Below, piece after piece: positions 33,453 through 41,123 of a stretch of DNA of 64,000 bases. This stretch comes from Bacteroidota bacterium (GTDB taxonomy: Bacteria > Bacteroidota > Bacteroidia > UKL13-3). The notes beneath the pieces were generated by a model that worked only from the letters and a program-made list of their open reading frames with translations, ran no database searches and was not told where the DNA came from. The stretch's first letter is position 1, and each line of letters begins with the position of its first letter. Location of the stretch: positions 87,717 to 151,716 of the forward strand of contig JAUXUD010000086.1 of assembly GCA_030680835.1 (NCBI GenBank), in the 5' to 3' direction. The position numbers and the translations under genes were made by a program.

Positions 33453-34127
33453 CTATTTACCCAAATCCGGTCGCCGCTTGGCCGTCCGTTCGAGGCTTTG
33501 CTCATGGCGCCATTCGTCTATTTTGGCCTGATGACCCGAAAGCAGGATATCAGGTACCTTCCAGCCTTTATATTCGGCCGGGCGGGTATACACAGGCGGG
33601 CTAATCAAATCATCCTGGAATGAATCGCTTAATGCCGAACACTCATCGCCCAAAACACCTGGGATCAGACGTATAATAGCATCAACCATTGCGGCTGCGG
33701 CCAGTTCACCTCCGCTTAATACAAAATCCCCCAAACTTAATTCCCTGGTTACCAAATTTTCGCGTACGCGCTCGTCAACTCCCTTATAATGTCCACATAA
33801 AAATATCAGATTGGCTTTACCCGATAACTGATTGGCAATTTTTTGGTCAAACAATTCCCCGTCCGGACTGAGATAAATCACCTCATCATAACTTCTGAGG
33901 GTATGCAGGCTCTGTAAACACAAATCAATGGGTTCCACGCTCATAACCATGCCTGCGCCTCCACCAAAGGGGTAATCGTCCACATTTTTGTGTTTCGAAA
34001 GTGAAAAATCGCGGATATTGTGCAAATCGATGTTTACCAATTGCTTTTCAACCGCCCTTTTAACAATGGATTGGCTAAAAGGTCCGTCGAAAATTTGGGG
34101 AAATAAGGTTAAAATGTCGATTTGCAT
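33453..34127 (-). CDS. trmD: tRNA (guanine37-N1)-methyltransferase
   Basis: SPOUT-class methyltransferase of 224 residues that uses S-adenosylmethionine to make m1G37 next to the anticodon and so prevents frameshifting. Diagnostic stretches are [63 protein letters not shown] and the trefoil knot segment [20 protein letters not shown]. The length is usual. rplS follows after 116 bp. A TATATTTG element lies on the minus strand about 25 bp upstream of the start. Confidence 0.96.
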   Translation of the reverse strand: MQIDILTLFPQIFDGPFSQSIVKRAVEKQLVNIDLHNIRDFSLSKHKNVDDYPFGGGAGMVMSVEPIDLCLQSLHTLRSYDEVIYLSPDGELFDQKIANQLSGKANLIFLCGHYKGVDERVRENLVTRELSLGDFVLSGGELAAAAMVDAIIRLIPGVLGDECSALSDSFQDDLISPPVYTRPAEYKGWKVPDILLSGHQAKIDEWRHEQSLERTAKRRPDLGK

Positions 34128-34187
34128 ATGAAGCCGCAGTGGTTAAATTTGTTTGAGCAAATATAGACAATCCAAAACCTTAAAATT

Positions 34188-34868
34188 ATGAACGCCCACA
34201 TAAATTCAATTTGCAGCCCCAAAATATTGCTTCTTGCTTTTATTTTCGTTTTTATGCTCAACGCAAAGGGGCAGGAAACTGAGGATAGCACTCCCGAAGA
34301 AACAGGCAAAAAATTTAAGGCTGCCAAAGGAAAACCTGTAATGTACAATGCATTTGGAGCCGGTTTAGACCTGGGAACCGCCGGGGTATGGGAAAACAAA
34401 ATGGTTGGCGGCAACCATGTGAGTTACCGCAAGTTAGGATTTGGCTTAAGCTGGCGTTTTGGAATTAAAAACTACGAAGAAATGAAAAAGGGGATAAGTA
34501 TGGTTACATATGAAAATGCAGTGATTGACAGCATGCTGACATCAAAATACTTCAATACGTACTCTTATTCCATTATGGCTGATTTTGTATTTAAAATTAC
34601 AAAAAAAATACCTATTTATATTGGGGCAGGTGTAATACGCCAAAGGCAGTTTGTTGAAATCTATCCACCTTGGAAAAACCCCGGTGAAACGGAATGGACC
34701 ATTAACCCGAATGAAGTTAAATTTGTACCCAATTTTACAGCGGGGGTGTTTGTGCCTTTATTTAGCCGCCTGGTTTTAAATGTGGGATATGATCATGTAC
34801 CCCAAATGGTTTTTGTGGGATTAAGCATTTCAGGGCCGTATAATTACCAGGATATTGATATGTGGTAA
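34188..34868 (+). CDS. Small outer-membrane beta-barrel protein
   Basis: Exported protein of 226 residues with a signal peptide (about 1-28, MLNAKG before QE) and amphipathic strands with many aromatic residues (YRKLGFGLSWRFGIKNYEE, IPIYIGAGVIRQRQFVEIYP, FVPLFSRLVLNVGYDHVPQMVFVGLSISG). It resembles small Bacteroidota outer-membrane barrels of unknown role. It stands alone and divergent from trmD. The 72-bp palindrome begins 10 bp after its stop. Confidence 0.55.
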   Translation: MNAHINSICSPKILLLAFIFVFMLNAKGQETEDSTPEETGKKFKAAKGKPVMYNAFGAGLDLGTAGVWENKMVGGNHVSYRKLGFGLSWRFGIKNYEEMKKGISMVTYENAVIDSMLTSKYFNTYSYSIMADFVFKITKKIPIYIGAGVIRQRQFVEIYPPWKNPGETEWTINPNEVKFVPNFTAGVFVPLFSRLVLNVGYDHVPQMVFVGLSISGPYNYQDIDMW

Positions 34869-34877
34869 AAATTTTTG

Positions 34878-34949
34878 TCCCGTTCCCGTTCCCGTTCCGG
34901 TAGGGACAGGTCGCGACCTGTCCCTACCGGAACGGGAACGGGAACGGGA
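34878..34949. repeat. Perfect 72-bp palindrome
   Basis: Two 36-bp arms, fully complementary with no spacer (centre between 34913 and 34914, inside TCGCGA). Each arm carries three CCCGTT-type units and a GGTAGGGACAGGTCG core. It sits between a + gene and a - gene and could work as a bidirectional terminator or form a cruciform. Open frames across it (RSRSRSG, TGTGTG) are artefacts. Confidence 0.95.
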
Positions 34950-34977
34950 ATGCATGTAATAGGACAACGAACACTGG

Positions 34978-36624
34978 TTATTTTTCTGGTTGTTTTGGTG
35001 GATAAACAACTTTTTTGGCTTCTTCGTTATCCGGATCAAGCTCCAGAATTTCTTTAAAATATTCTTTTGCTTTTGCTTCGTTGTCTTTGTTTAAATAAAA
35101 GATTCCGATATAACGGTAAGCTGCTATTAAATTGGCCTTGTTCTTGTCTTTAAGAGCTATAAATTTAACTGAATCAGCCTTTAATACTGAGATAAATTTT
35201 TCGAAATTCTCTTTGGCAATTTCTGTTTTATAGGTTGGGTCAATGTTTGAATTGGCATTGCCCCTCCATAAATATGCTTCCGCATATTCGGGTATCAGTT
35301 CATTTACTTTCATAAATGCGGTATCGGCTTTGTAGAAATTTTTTGCATAATAATGCATTTTACCCATCAGAAAATAATCTCCGGCGTTGGTCCTTTTGGC
35401 TTTGGTTAAATAGAATTCATAGGTTGCCGCAGCTTCCTCAAAGCGTTTCATTTTATTGTAGGTTTTGGCAATTTCTTTGTATATTTCAACATTCGCAGGG
35501 TTCATTTCCAATGCTTTGTATAAATTGATGAGTGCCAGTGAATCTTTCCCTGAAACCTTGGCCTGCAGCATCCCCAGATATTCATAATCGGCAGCAATAA
35601 TCTTTTTTGGATCCACCTTTTTCATGTAATATTCCAATGCAGCCAGCCCCAGTCTTGCTTTTTCAATATCATTTTTCAAAGCAATTACTTCATAGGTTGA
35701 ATAACCGCGTAACCTGTATAATATTAAAGTTAGGGTGTCCTTTTTTTGAAGTTCTTCAATCTTTGTAAGGGCCTCATCGTACTCCTTGCTTAAAAACAAA
35801 ATCCGGGCAAAACGAATCTGATTGGCGGTACTGGGTTCAGAATGCTGCAAATATTTTAAATAGGTTTCTTTTGCCTTTTCAAATTTATGCTGGGCATAAT
35901 ACAACTCAGCCTGGTATTTTAAGGCAGGCGCGTACAATGAATCTTTTTCAAATGCTCTGTTTAAATCACTCTGTGCACTTTCGAAATTTTTAACGCGCAG
36001 CCAAATTACAGCAACACGTACATAGGCTTTGGGGTTTTTAGGATCAACAGCAATGGCCCTTTCATAAAACGTTGCTGCGTTACCCCCATCATTTCGCTCC
36101 AGGTAAACATCACCACCGGCAATCAGTAAATTATAATCTCTTTTGTTTTGGTCATAACCCATCCTGATGAGTACTTCTGCTTCATCCAGCATTTTTATAT
36201 TGTCGTTGCTTACCATTCCGGTAGCTACTAAAGTTATTGCCCGTATATCTGTATAAGTGCCATTTTTAGCCATGCTAAATGAAAGGGCTTTATTAAAATA
36301 CTCAGTTGCTTTTGCTTTATTTCCCAGCATCAGTTCAATTTCACCCAGGCCCGCATAATTGGCGGGATTGGCCGGTGCAATTTTTATACCTGCGTTATAG
36401 TTAAACTCGGCCGAATCAATATTTAATAAGTTGATGTATGTTTGACCCAAATAATAATAATAATCGCCATTGGATGGGTTGTTTTTTACCAATACTCCAA
36501 ATATATCCCGTGCAGCCTCATATTTTTCAAAATCGATTAAGCGTAAACCTACCTGGTAAAGTTGCGCTTTTACACTCAAAGAGATGAAACCCAAAAATAC
36601 TGCAATTAAAAAACCCTTTTTCAT
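34978..36624 (-). CDS. Periplasmic TPR repeat protein
   Basis: Protein of 548 residues with a signal peptide (MKKGFLIAVFLGFISLSVKA before QL) and at least ten tetratricopeptide repeats over most of the length (for example GDYYYYLGQTYINLLNIDSAEFNYNAG-type units, NPANYAGLGEIELMLGNKAKATEYFNKAL). A scaffold for protein contacts in the periplasm is the likely role. It is the last gene of an operon with exbB, two exbD, tonB, a small membrane protein and a PstS-like lipoprotein, 18 bp after the last. Confidence 0.85.
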   Translation of the reverse strand: MKKGFLIAVFLGFISLSVKAQLYQVGLRLIDFEKYEAARDIFGVLVKNNPSNGDYYYYLGQTYINLLNIDSAEFNYNAGIKIAPANPANYAGLGEIELMLGNKAKATEYFNKALSFSMAKNGTYTDIRAITLVATGMVSNDNIKMLDEAEVLIRMGYDQNKRDYNLLIAGGDVYLERNDGGNAATFYERAIAVDPKNPKAYVRVAVIWLRVKNFESAQSDLNRAFEKDSLYAPALKYQAELYYAQHKFEKAKETYLKYLQHSEPSTANQIRFARILFLSKEYDEALTKIEELQKKDTLTLILYRLRGYSTYEVIALKNDIEKARLGLAALEYYMKKVDPKKIIAADYEYLGMLQAKVSGKDSLALINLYKALEMNPANVEIYKEIAKTYNKMKRFEEAAATYEFYLTKAKRTNAGDYFLMGKMHYYAKNFYKADTAFMKVNELIPEYAEAYLWRGNANSNIDPTYKTEIAKENFEKFISVLKADSVKFIALKDKNKANLIAAYRYIGIFYLNKDNEAKAKEYFKEILELDPDNEEAKKVVYPPKQPEK

Positions 36625-36642
36625 TTTTATTCTTTTTAATGT

Positions 36643-37578
36643 TTATTGTACAATTGTACGAATTGATGACCGGTAAGGTACCAGTCCTCCCTTTAAAATA
36701 ATTTTTTGTCCCGGTTCACTTCCCATGAAACTTACAAAGCCCGTGCCAAGTCCCTCTTTAAGTTCCCGGCTGTTTACAATAATGGTTCTCCAATAAGGAT
36801 ACTGCTTTAAGGCTATGTTTCCCTGAATGGGCTTATTGGTAATGCCCGCAACCCGCATAATTACCGGTTCAATTTCGGCTACCTTGATATTATCCAGAAA
36901 GTACCGAACCACCGAATCATCTTTATCACTGATCCAGCTCACGCCAATAATCCCTATGGCATTTTTATTTTCTTCCACATACTTTATAACGTCAGGATTT
37001 GATTTAAGTGCAAATGAAGTTTTGCCCAGTTTATTTCCATTTAGCACACTGTCCTGCAACAAGCGCACCGCCCCTGAAGTAGGATTATCAAATACAATCT
37101 GAATTTTACCCAGGCTGTTATTTTTATTAAGCTGATCCCATGAATTGATTTCCCCGCTCAACAAAGCCTTAACCTGTGCCCTGGTAAAAATGGTATCCCT
37201 GTTTGCAGGATTTAAGATAAATGCAATCGCATCATATCCAATTTTGAAGTAGCGGGCATGACTTATTTTCTGTTCATTCAACTGCAGGGTTTCTTCTTTG
37301 GTGAGTTCGCGGGTAATGATGGCCATACGGGCACTGTCGTGGAGCATCATGCGCACAGCCTCCTGTTCACTGCAATAAACAATATTGATGATTCCTTTAG
37401 GATACAAATGTTCGAAAACCATTTCTTCGGCTTCGATAATGGGGCGCAGACTTTCATCACAACTTACCGTTATTTCACCAATGGTAGTTGTTTCAACTTT
37501 TTTGTTTTGCGAGTTATTGGTACAGGCAAAAATACCCGTAATCAAAAAGGTGAAAACTAGTTTATTTATATTTATCAT
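36643..37578 (-). CDS. PstS-like substrate-binding lipoprotein
   Basis: Protein of 311 residues with a lipobox ending at Cys19 (ITGIFAC) and a periplasmic binding fold of the PstS/phosphate type: GEITVSCDESLRPIIEAEE, MAIITRELTKEE, YFKIGYDAIAFILNPANRD, FTRAQVKALLSGEINSW, VFDNPTSGAVRLLQDSV, NAIGIIGVSW. No ABC permease or ATPase genes are near, so it is unlikely to serve a classical phosphate importer; placement in the ExbBD-TonB operon suggests a link to TonB-dependent uptake. Its start overlaps the small membrane gene by 4 bp (ATGA). Confidence 0.8.
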   Translation of the reverse strand: MININKLVFTFLITGIFACTNNSQNKKVETTTIGEITVSCDESLRPIIEAEEMVFEHLYPKGIINIVYCSEQEAVRMMLHDSARMAIITRELTKEETLQLNEQKISHARYFKIGYDAIAFILNPANRDTIFTRAQVKALLSGEINSWDQLNKNNSLGKIQIVFDNPTSGAVRLLQDSVLNGNKLGKTSFALKSNPDVIKYVEENKNAIGIIGVSWISDKDDSVVRYFLDNIKVAEIEPVIMRVAGITNKPIQGNIALKQYPYWRTIIVNSRELKEGLGTGFVSFMGSEPGQKIILKGGLVPYRSSIRTIVQ

Positions 37579-37847
37579 GACTTAAATACCCGGTATAAAC
37601 GAAAGCTGCCATAAGCAACCAGCATTATACTGATAAAAGTTTTTGTAAATATATCTATGTTTTCTAAAAAAGGAAAGAAGAAAAAAATGAAGCCCATAAC
37701 AATATAAAAAACGCCCATTACAGTGCTAAAGTATTTAAAAATTCCGGCAACTTTATGCTGGCGTTTTTCTCTGATTTCTTCTAATTGTGGGTTCAAGTTT
37801 ATATTATTAACAAAGCCTGAACCACACCCTGCTGAAATGCTTTGCAC
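37575..37847 (-). CDS. Small two-helix membrane protein of the ton operon
   Basis: Protein of up to 90 residues with two transmembrane helices (about 38-60 and 66-83) after a charged segment (NPQLEEIREKRQHKV). The start is uncertain: the ATG at 37847 lies inside the loop of an inverted repeat, and residues before about 18 may not be translated. Its stop overlaps the start of the PstS-like gene (ATGA), which supports a real, translationally coupled gene. I do not recognise a family. Confidence 0.6.
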   Translation of the reverse strand: MQSISAGCGSGFVNNINLNPQLEEIREKRQHKVAGIFKYFSTVMGVFYIVMGFIFFFFPFLENIDIFTKTFISIMLVAYGSFRLYRVFKS

Positions 37848-37870
37848 TGCAAAAAGGTGTGGTTCAGGCT
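37814..37870. repeat. 15-bp inverted repeat after tonB
   Basis: AGCCTGAACCACACC (37814-37828) and its exact complement (37856-37870), 27 bp apart, 12 bp after the tonB stop. In the transcript this would form a stem-loop between tonB and the small membrane gene. It could be an mRNA end or processing site that sets the ratio of the two halves of the operon. Confidence 0.8.
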
Positions 37871-37881
37871 GATTATACCAA

Positions 37882-38682
37882 TTAATTTAACTGAAAACGT
37901 ATGGGTAAGGTAAATGTTACATTTACCGGCTTGCCATTTTGTTTTCCGGGCGTCCAGGGTGGCATCATTTTTAGCACACGCAGTGCTTCTTCTTCGCAAC
38001 CCCATCCAATTTTTTTACCCGGCATTTCAATTCTCGAAATTTTTCCATCGTTACCCACCACGAAGGTAAGGATTACCCTGCCTTCAATTCCGTTCTCGCG
38101 GGCCAAAGGTGGATATGAAATATTTTTGCTGAGGAAGCGTGTAAGTTCGGCTTCGCCACCTGGGAATTCGGGCATTTGCTCAGCGTATAACAGTACTTCA
38201 GTTTCTCCTTCCCCTTCTCCCCCTTCTGTTAAGCTTGCATCTACGCCATTGGGATCACCCTCTACGGTTTCTTTGCCTGCTTCTTTGTCTTTCATCTCCT
38301 CCTGAATCGGAGGTGGTTCATCTTCCGGCACTTCTTCATCGGGCTTTATCTCGGGTGGTGTAAACTTAACCGTGCTCTTTAAAGGAGGCGGAGGCTCCAC
38401 CGGTGGTGGCGGGGGTTCGTTTTTATCAATCGGAGGCGGTTCTTCCAAAGTGTTTACTTCGGTTATTTTTTCAATATTCGTCTTCGGAATTTTTGATTTA
38501 ATATAGTTGTAAACCACCGGGGCTGATATAGAAACGGTGAATAAAATTACAGCCAAAATAATTCCTTTAATGGTGTACTCATCCCCTTTTTTGCGCAGTA
38601 CATACGCACCATATTTTTGGTTCCTCCCTGTAAAAATCAGGTCAACCCATTTACTGTCGAAAATATCTAGTTTCGCTGCCAT
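37882..38682 (-). CDS. tonB: TonB energy transducer
   Basis: Protein of 266 residues that couples the inner-membrane proton motive force to outer-membrane receptors. A cytoplasmic N-terminus precedes one transmembrane helix (about 42-62, GIILAVILFTVSISAPVVYNY), then a proline/glutamate-rich periplasmic spacer (about 80-135; PPPIDKNEPPPPPVEPPPPL) and the TonB C-terminal domain (about 175-266; PEFPGGEAELTRFLSKNISYP, GRVILTFVVGNDGKI, MPPWTPGKQNGKPVNVTF). The exbD genes lie directly upstream with 4-bp gaps. Confidence 0.92.
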   Translation of the reverse strand: MAAKLDIFDSKWVDLIFTGRNQKYGAYVLRKKGDEYTIKGIILAVILFTVSISAPVVYNYIKSKIPKTNIEKITEVNTLEEPPPIDKNEPPPPPVEPPPPLKSTVKFTPPEIKPDEEVPEDEPPPIQEEMKDKEAGKETVEGDPNGVDASLTEGGEGEGETEVLLYAEQMPEFPGGEAELTRFLSKNISYPPLARENGIEGRVILTFVVGNDGKISRIEMPGKKIGWGCEEEALRVLKMMPPWTPGKQNGKPVNVTFTLPIRFQLN

Positions 38683-38686
38683 CTTA

Positions 38687-39346
38687 TTAAGGTTTTACGG
38701 CCATTGCTGTTTTAATTAATTCCTGCTCTATCGGCGTTATATCAACGATTGCATATCTTCCAATATTGCAGATGAGCATTTCATCCAAAATGTCTACCAG
38801 GTTTTTATATTTTGCCTTATCGTCGGCTTTTATCACTACGATTAATGCGCTCGGGTTCGATTTAATGGCAAATATCCGGTCTATCATTTCCTGTTTTGGA
38901 ATTTGGTTCAGGCGAAACATTTCCTTTAAAATTGGAATTGAATCGTAGTTATTGTGATTTGCACGGTCAAGTAATTCTTTGTTTCGGCTCAGTAAGGTTT
39001 CGCGTATCCCTGATTTACTAAAGTTTGTGATTACCGGAGTTTCCGGTTCGCCAGTCTTTTCATTGATATAATAATAAACAATTTTATCATTTTCAGCCAA
39101 TAAAAGTGTTATTGCCTGGGAAGCTTTAACTTTAGTGATTTCTTCAATGTTTATATCCTTTTTCACCGGCATATTAATTTCCATGGTTTTTGGCTTGTTC
39201 ATGGAAGTAGTAAGCATAAAGAATGTAATGAGCAGGAAGCCCAAATCTACCATGGGTGTAAAATCAACACGGGTTGATAATTTTTTGCCATGCGGTTTAC
39301 CGCCTTTTTTATGATGACCACCGCCGCCGCCTTCTATTTCTGCCAT
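38687..39346 (-). CDS. exbD: ExbD-type biopolymer transporter (second)
   Basis: Protein of 219 residues with a Gly/His/Lys-rich N-terminus (GGGGGHHKKGGKPHGKK), one transmembrane helix (about 33-48) starting at the key aspartate D34 (FTPMVDLGFLLITFFMLTTS), and a periplasmic domain. ExbD forms the proton channel core with ExbB and drives TonB. It lies between another exbD (4 bp upstream) and tonB (4 bp downstream). The two ExbD proteins are divergent, as is usual in Bacteroidota, and may form a heterodimer. Confidence 0.9.
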   Translation of the reverse strand: MAEIEGGGGGHHKKGGKPHGKKLSTRVDFTPMVDLGFLLITFFMLTTSMNKPKTMEINMPVKKDINIEEITKVKASQAITLLLAENDKIVYYYINEKTGEPETPVITNFSKSGIRETLLSRNKELLDRANHNNYDSIPILKEMFRLNQIPKQEMIDRIFAIKSNPSALIVVIKADDKAKYKNLVDILDEMLICNIGRYAIVDITPIEQELIKTAMAVKP

Positions 39347-39350
39347 TGTA

Positions 39351-39959
39351 TTATTTATTTTCTACCGTTTCGGTAGATAGGTTGGTGATAAAATTAAAAC
39401 GATTTACATTTTTATCCTGTAAGGTAGCAATAACCTGCTTTACCACCGGAAAATTTGCATCCTGATCGCCTTTAATGGCAACGCGAACTTTATTGTTGAT
39501 TAAGCGCGATTGCCAGATCCAGTCGGCCAGTTCATTGTTTAAAGAATCGGAAGGGATACCGGTTTGAATAAACTTAGATCTTTCGGTGGTACTTACTGCA
39601 AGTAAACTTTTTAACTGATTTAAAGGAACGCCAAAACTCGACATTAAAGTGAATGTTTTTACTTCTTCAGGGGTAAAAGTAATGTTATGAATTTTACCTA
39701 CATTTTTAATCAAAGCTGCTTTGTATTGTTGTTCCTGAATTTCAAAAAATACGCGACCATCATTACTAATGGTTATGGTCATCATATCTTTGTCAGGCAA
39801 AGGTACTTCGGCTACCGAAGAAGGTGCATTAATGGTCACCGGTTCTTCGGGTTTGAACTGCGTGGCGAGCATAAAGAATGTAAGCAACAGGAAAGCCACG
39901 TCTGTCATGGCCGTCATGTCTACTGAAGTGCTCTTCCGCGGAATTTTTACCTTAGGCAT
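39351..39959 (-). CDS. exbD: ExbD-type biopolymer transporter (first)
   Basis: Protein of 202 residues. Short basic N-terminus (MPKVKIPRKSTSVDMT), transmembrane helix about 19-34 with the proton-carrying aspartate D20 (MTDVAFLLLTFFMLATQF), then a periplasmic domain that ends in a beta-rich section (NNKVRVAIKGDQDANFPVVKQVIATLQDKNVNRFNFITNL). The gene is 75 bp after exbB and 4 bp before the second exbD. Confidence 0.9.
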   Translation of the reverse strand: MPKVKIPRKSTSVDMTAMTDVAFLLLTFFMLATQFKPEEPVTINAPSSVAEVPLPDKDMMTITISNDGRVFFEIQEQQYKAALIKNVGKIHNITFTPEEVKTFTLMSSFGVPLNQLKSLLAVSTTERSKFIQTGIPSDSLNNELADWIWQSRLINNKVRVAIKGDQDANFPVVKQVIATLQDKNVNRFNFITNLSTETVENK

Positions 39960-40034
39960 AATCTATTTTATTTCTGGTTATTACTTTACTATTGAAATGC
40001 ATGTTAGCCTACCCTGGCTTTAGCGAATGGGCTA

Positions 40035-40859
40035 CTATTTGTGCTTTTCGGCAAAAGTTTGCACGATGCTGTATCCGGCTTCGTCAATCGTAAACGTAAT
40101 TTTATCTATTTTGGTTGTAAACACATTGTACATAATAATGGCAATGGCTGAATTACCAATTCCCAAGGCTGTATTAATCAAAGCTTCGGAGATACCGTTT
40201 GCCAAACCTACTGAGTCGGGTGCTCCACCGGTACCTAAAGCCGAGAAAGCACGAATCATACCCAATACCGTTCCCAACAAAGCTACTAATGTTGAAACCG
40301 ATGCCATGGTAGCGATGATTACCAGATTTTTTTCAAGCATTGGCAATTCAAGCGTAGTAGCTTCTTCCAGTTCTTTTTGAATGGCCAGAATCTTTTGATC
40401 TTTATTTAAATCGGTAACGGTTTCCATTTCCCTGTACTTAACCAGTGCAGCTCTTACAATATTAGCTACCGAACCTTGTTGTTTATCACATTCTTCAATA
40501 GCTGCATTTGAATTATTAGCAGATAAATGACCCTGAATTTTGCGCACAAAACTTTCGGCATTTCCCTTACCCTGAGCTTTGCCGATCGTAAGAAAGCGTT
40601 CAATTGAAAAAGTGATGCTCATTAATACCAATGCCAGCAAAATCGGAACTATCTTACCTCCTTTGTACATGAGTCCTAAAACGTGCCCTACTCCTTCAGG
40701 TATTGGATGACTTTCAGAATCGCCTCCTTCAAAATTTGATGGATTTCCTAAAACATAGACATAAATTAAAATGCCTGTTATAACCAGGATTGGAATCGCA
40801 AAAGAGGCAAACTGGCGCTTCAATGCGCTTTCTTGTTTAGGTGCTGCTACCTTGTTCAT
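40035..40859 (-). CDS. exbB: ExbB/TolQ/MotA family proton channel
   Basis: Protein of 274 residues, first gene of the energy-transduction operon. Transmembrane helices lie near 19-37, 68-85, 180-203 and 225-248; the MotA/TolQ/ExbB core is seen in IVPILLALVLMSITFSIERFL, MEKNLVIIATMASVSTLVALLGTVLGMIRAFSALG and LANGISEALINTALGIGNSAIAIIMYNVF. The protein forms the pentameric channel around ExbD. No obvious -7/-33 pair stands out upstream, where a nested inverted repeat (40985-41081) separates it from the nuo operon. Confidence 0.9.
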   Translation of the reverse strand: MNKVAAPKQESALKRQFASFAIPILVITGILIYVYVLGNPSNFEGGDSESHPIPEGVGHVLGLMYKGGKIVPILLALVLMSITFSIERFLTIGKAQGKGNAESFVRKIQGHLSANNSNAAIEECDKQQGSVANIVRAALVKYREMETVTDLNKDQKILAIQKELEEATTLELPMLEKNLVIIATMASVSTLVALLGTVLGMIRAFSALGTGGAPDSVGLANGISEALINTALGIGNSAIAIIMYNVFTTKIDKITFTIDEAGYSIVQTFAEKHK

Positions 40860-40984
40860 GTGTTTTTTATTTAAAGATTAAGAGTTACAAAAAAAGTCAA
40901 TTATTAGCAATATGCAAGTTGCATCAAATATTATTTTAAAGTTAAATGATAATTTGATGACAATTGGAGTCTGTCTATAATGTC

Positions 40985-41081
40985 CTCTGGCAGCGTTATG
41001 CTCATCCCCAAATGCTCATGTACACGCACCCCCGATAGCTATCGGGGGCGCTTTTTGGGGACTTGGCATGCCTCGCCAGAG
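40985..41081. repeat. Nested palindromic element between nuoN and exbB
   Basis: Outer arms CTCTGGC/GCCAGAG (40985-40991, 41075-41081), inner arms CCCCAAA-like/TTTTTGGGG, and a central perfect 20-bp palindrome CCCCCGATAGCTATCGGGGG (41029-41048), itself related to the palindrome at 5466-5483. It lies in the 264-bp gap between the nuo operon end and exbB. A structured RNA, a terminator or a small mobile remnant are all possible. Confidence 0.65.
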
Positions 41082-41123
41082 AACATTCTAGCTCAGCCTC
41101 CCGACTAAATGGACAGATCATTA

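Noticed and set aside
34830..35057. Open frames across the 72-bp palindrome (RSRSRSG / TGTGTG peptides)
   Set aside because: Low-complexity translation of CCCGTT units, present on both strands because of the palindrome, and overlapping real genes.
36643..37578. A phosphate ABC importer gene set
   Set aside because: Only a PstS-like binding protein is present; there are no pstC, pstA, pstB or phoU genes around it.
40985..41081. A tRNA or known riboswitch in the gap between nuoN and exbB
   Set aside because: No cloverleaf, CCA end or T-loop is present, and the pairing is a nested linear hairpin that matches no riboswitch I know.
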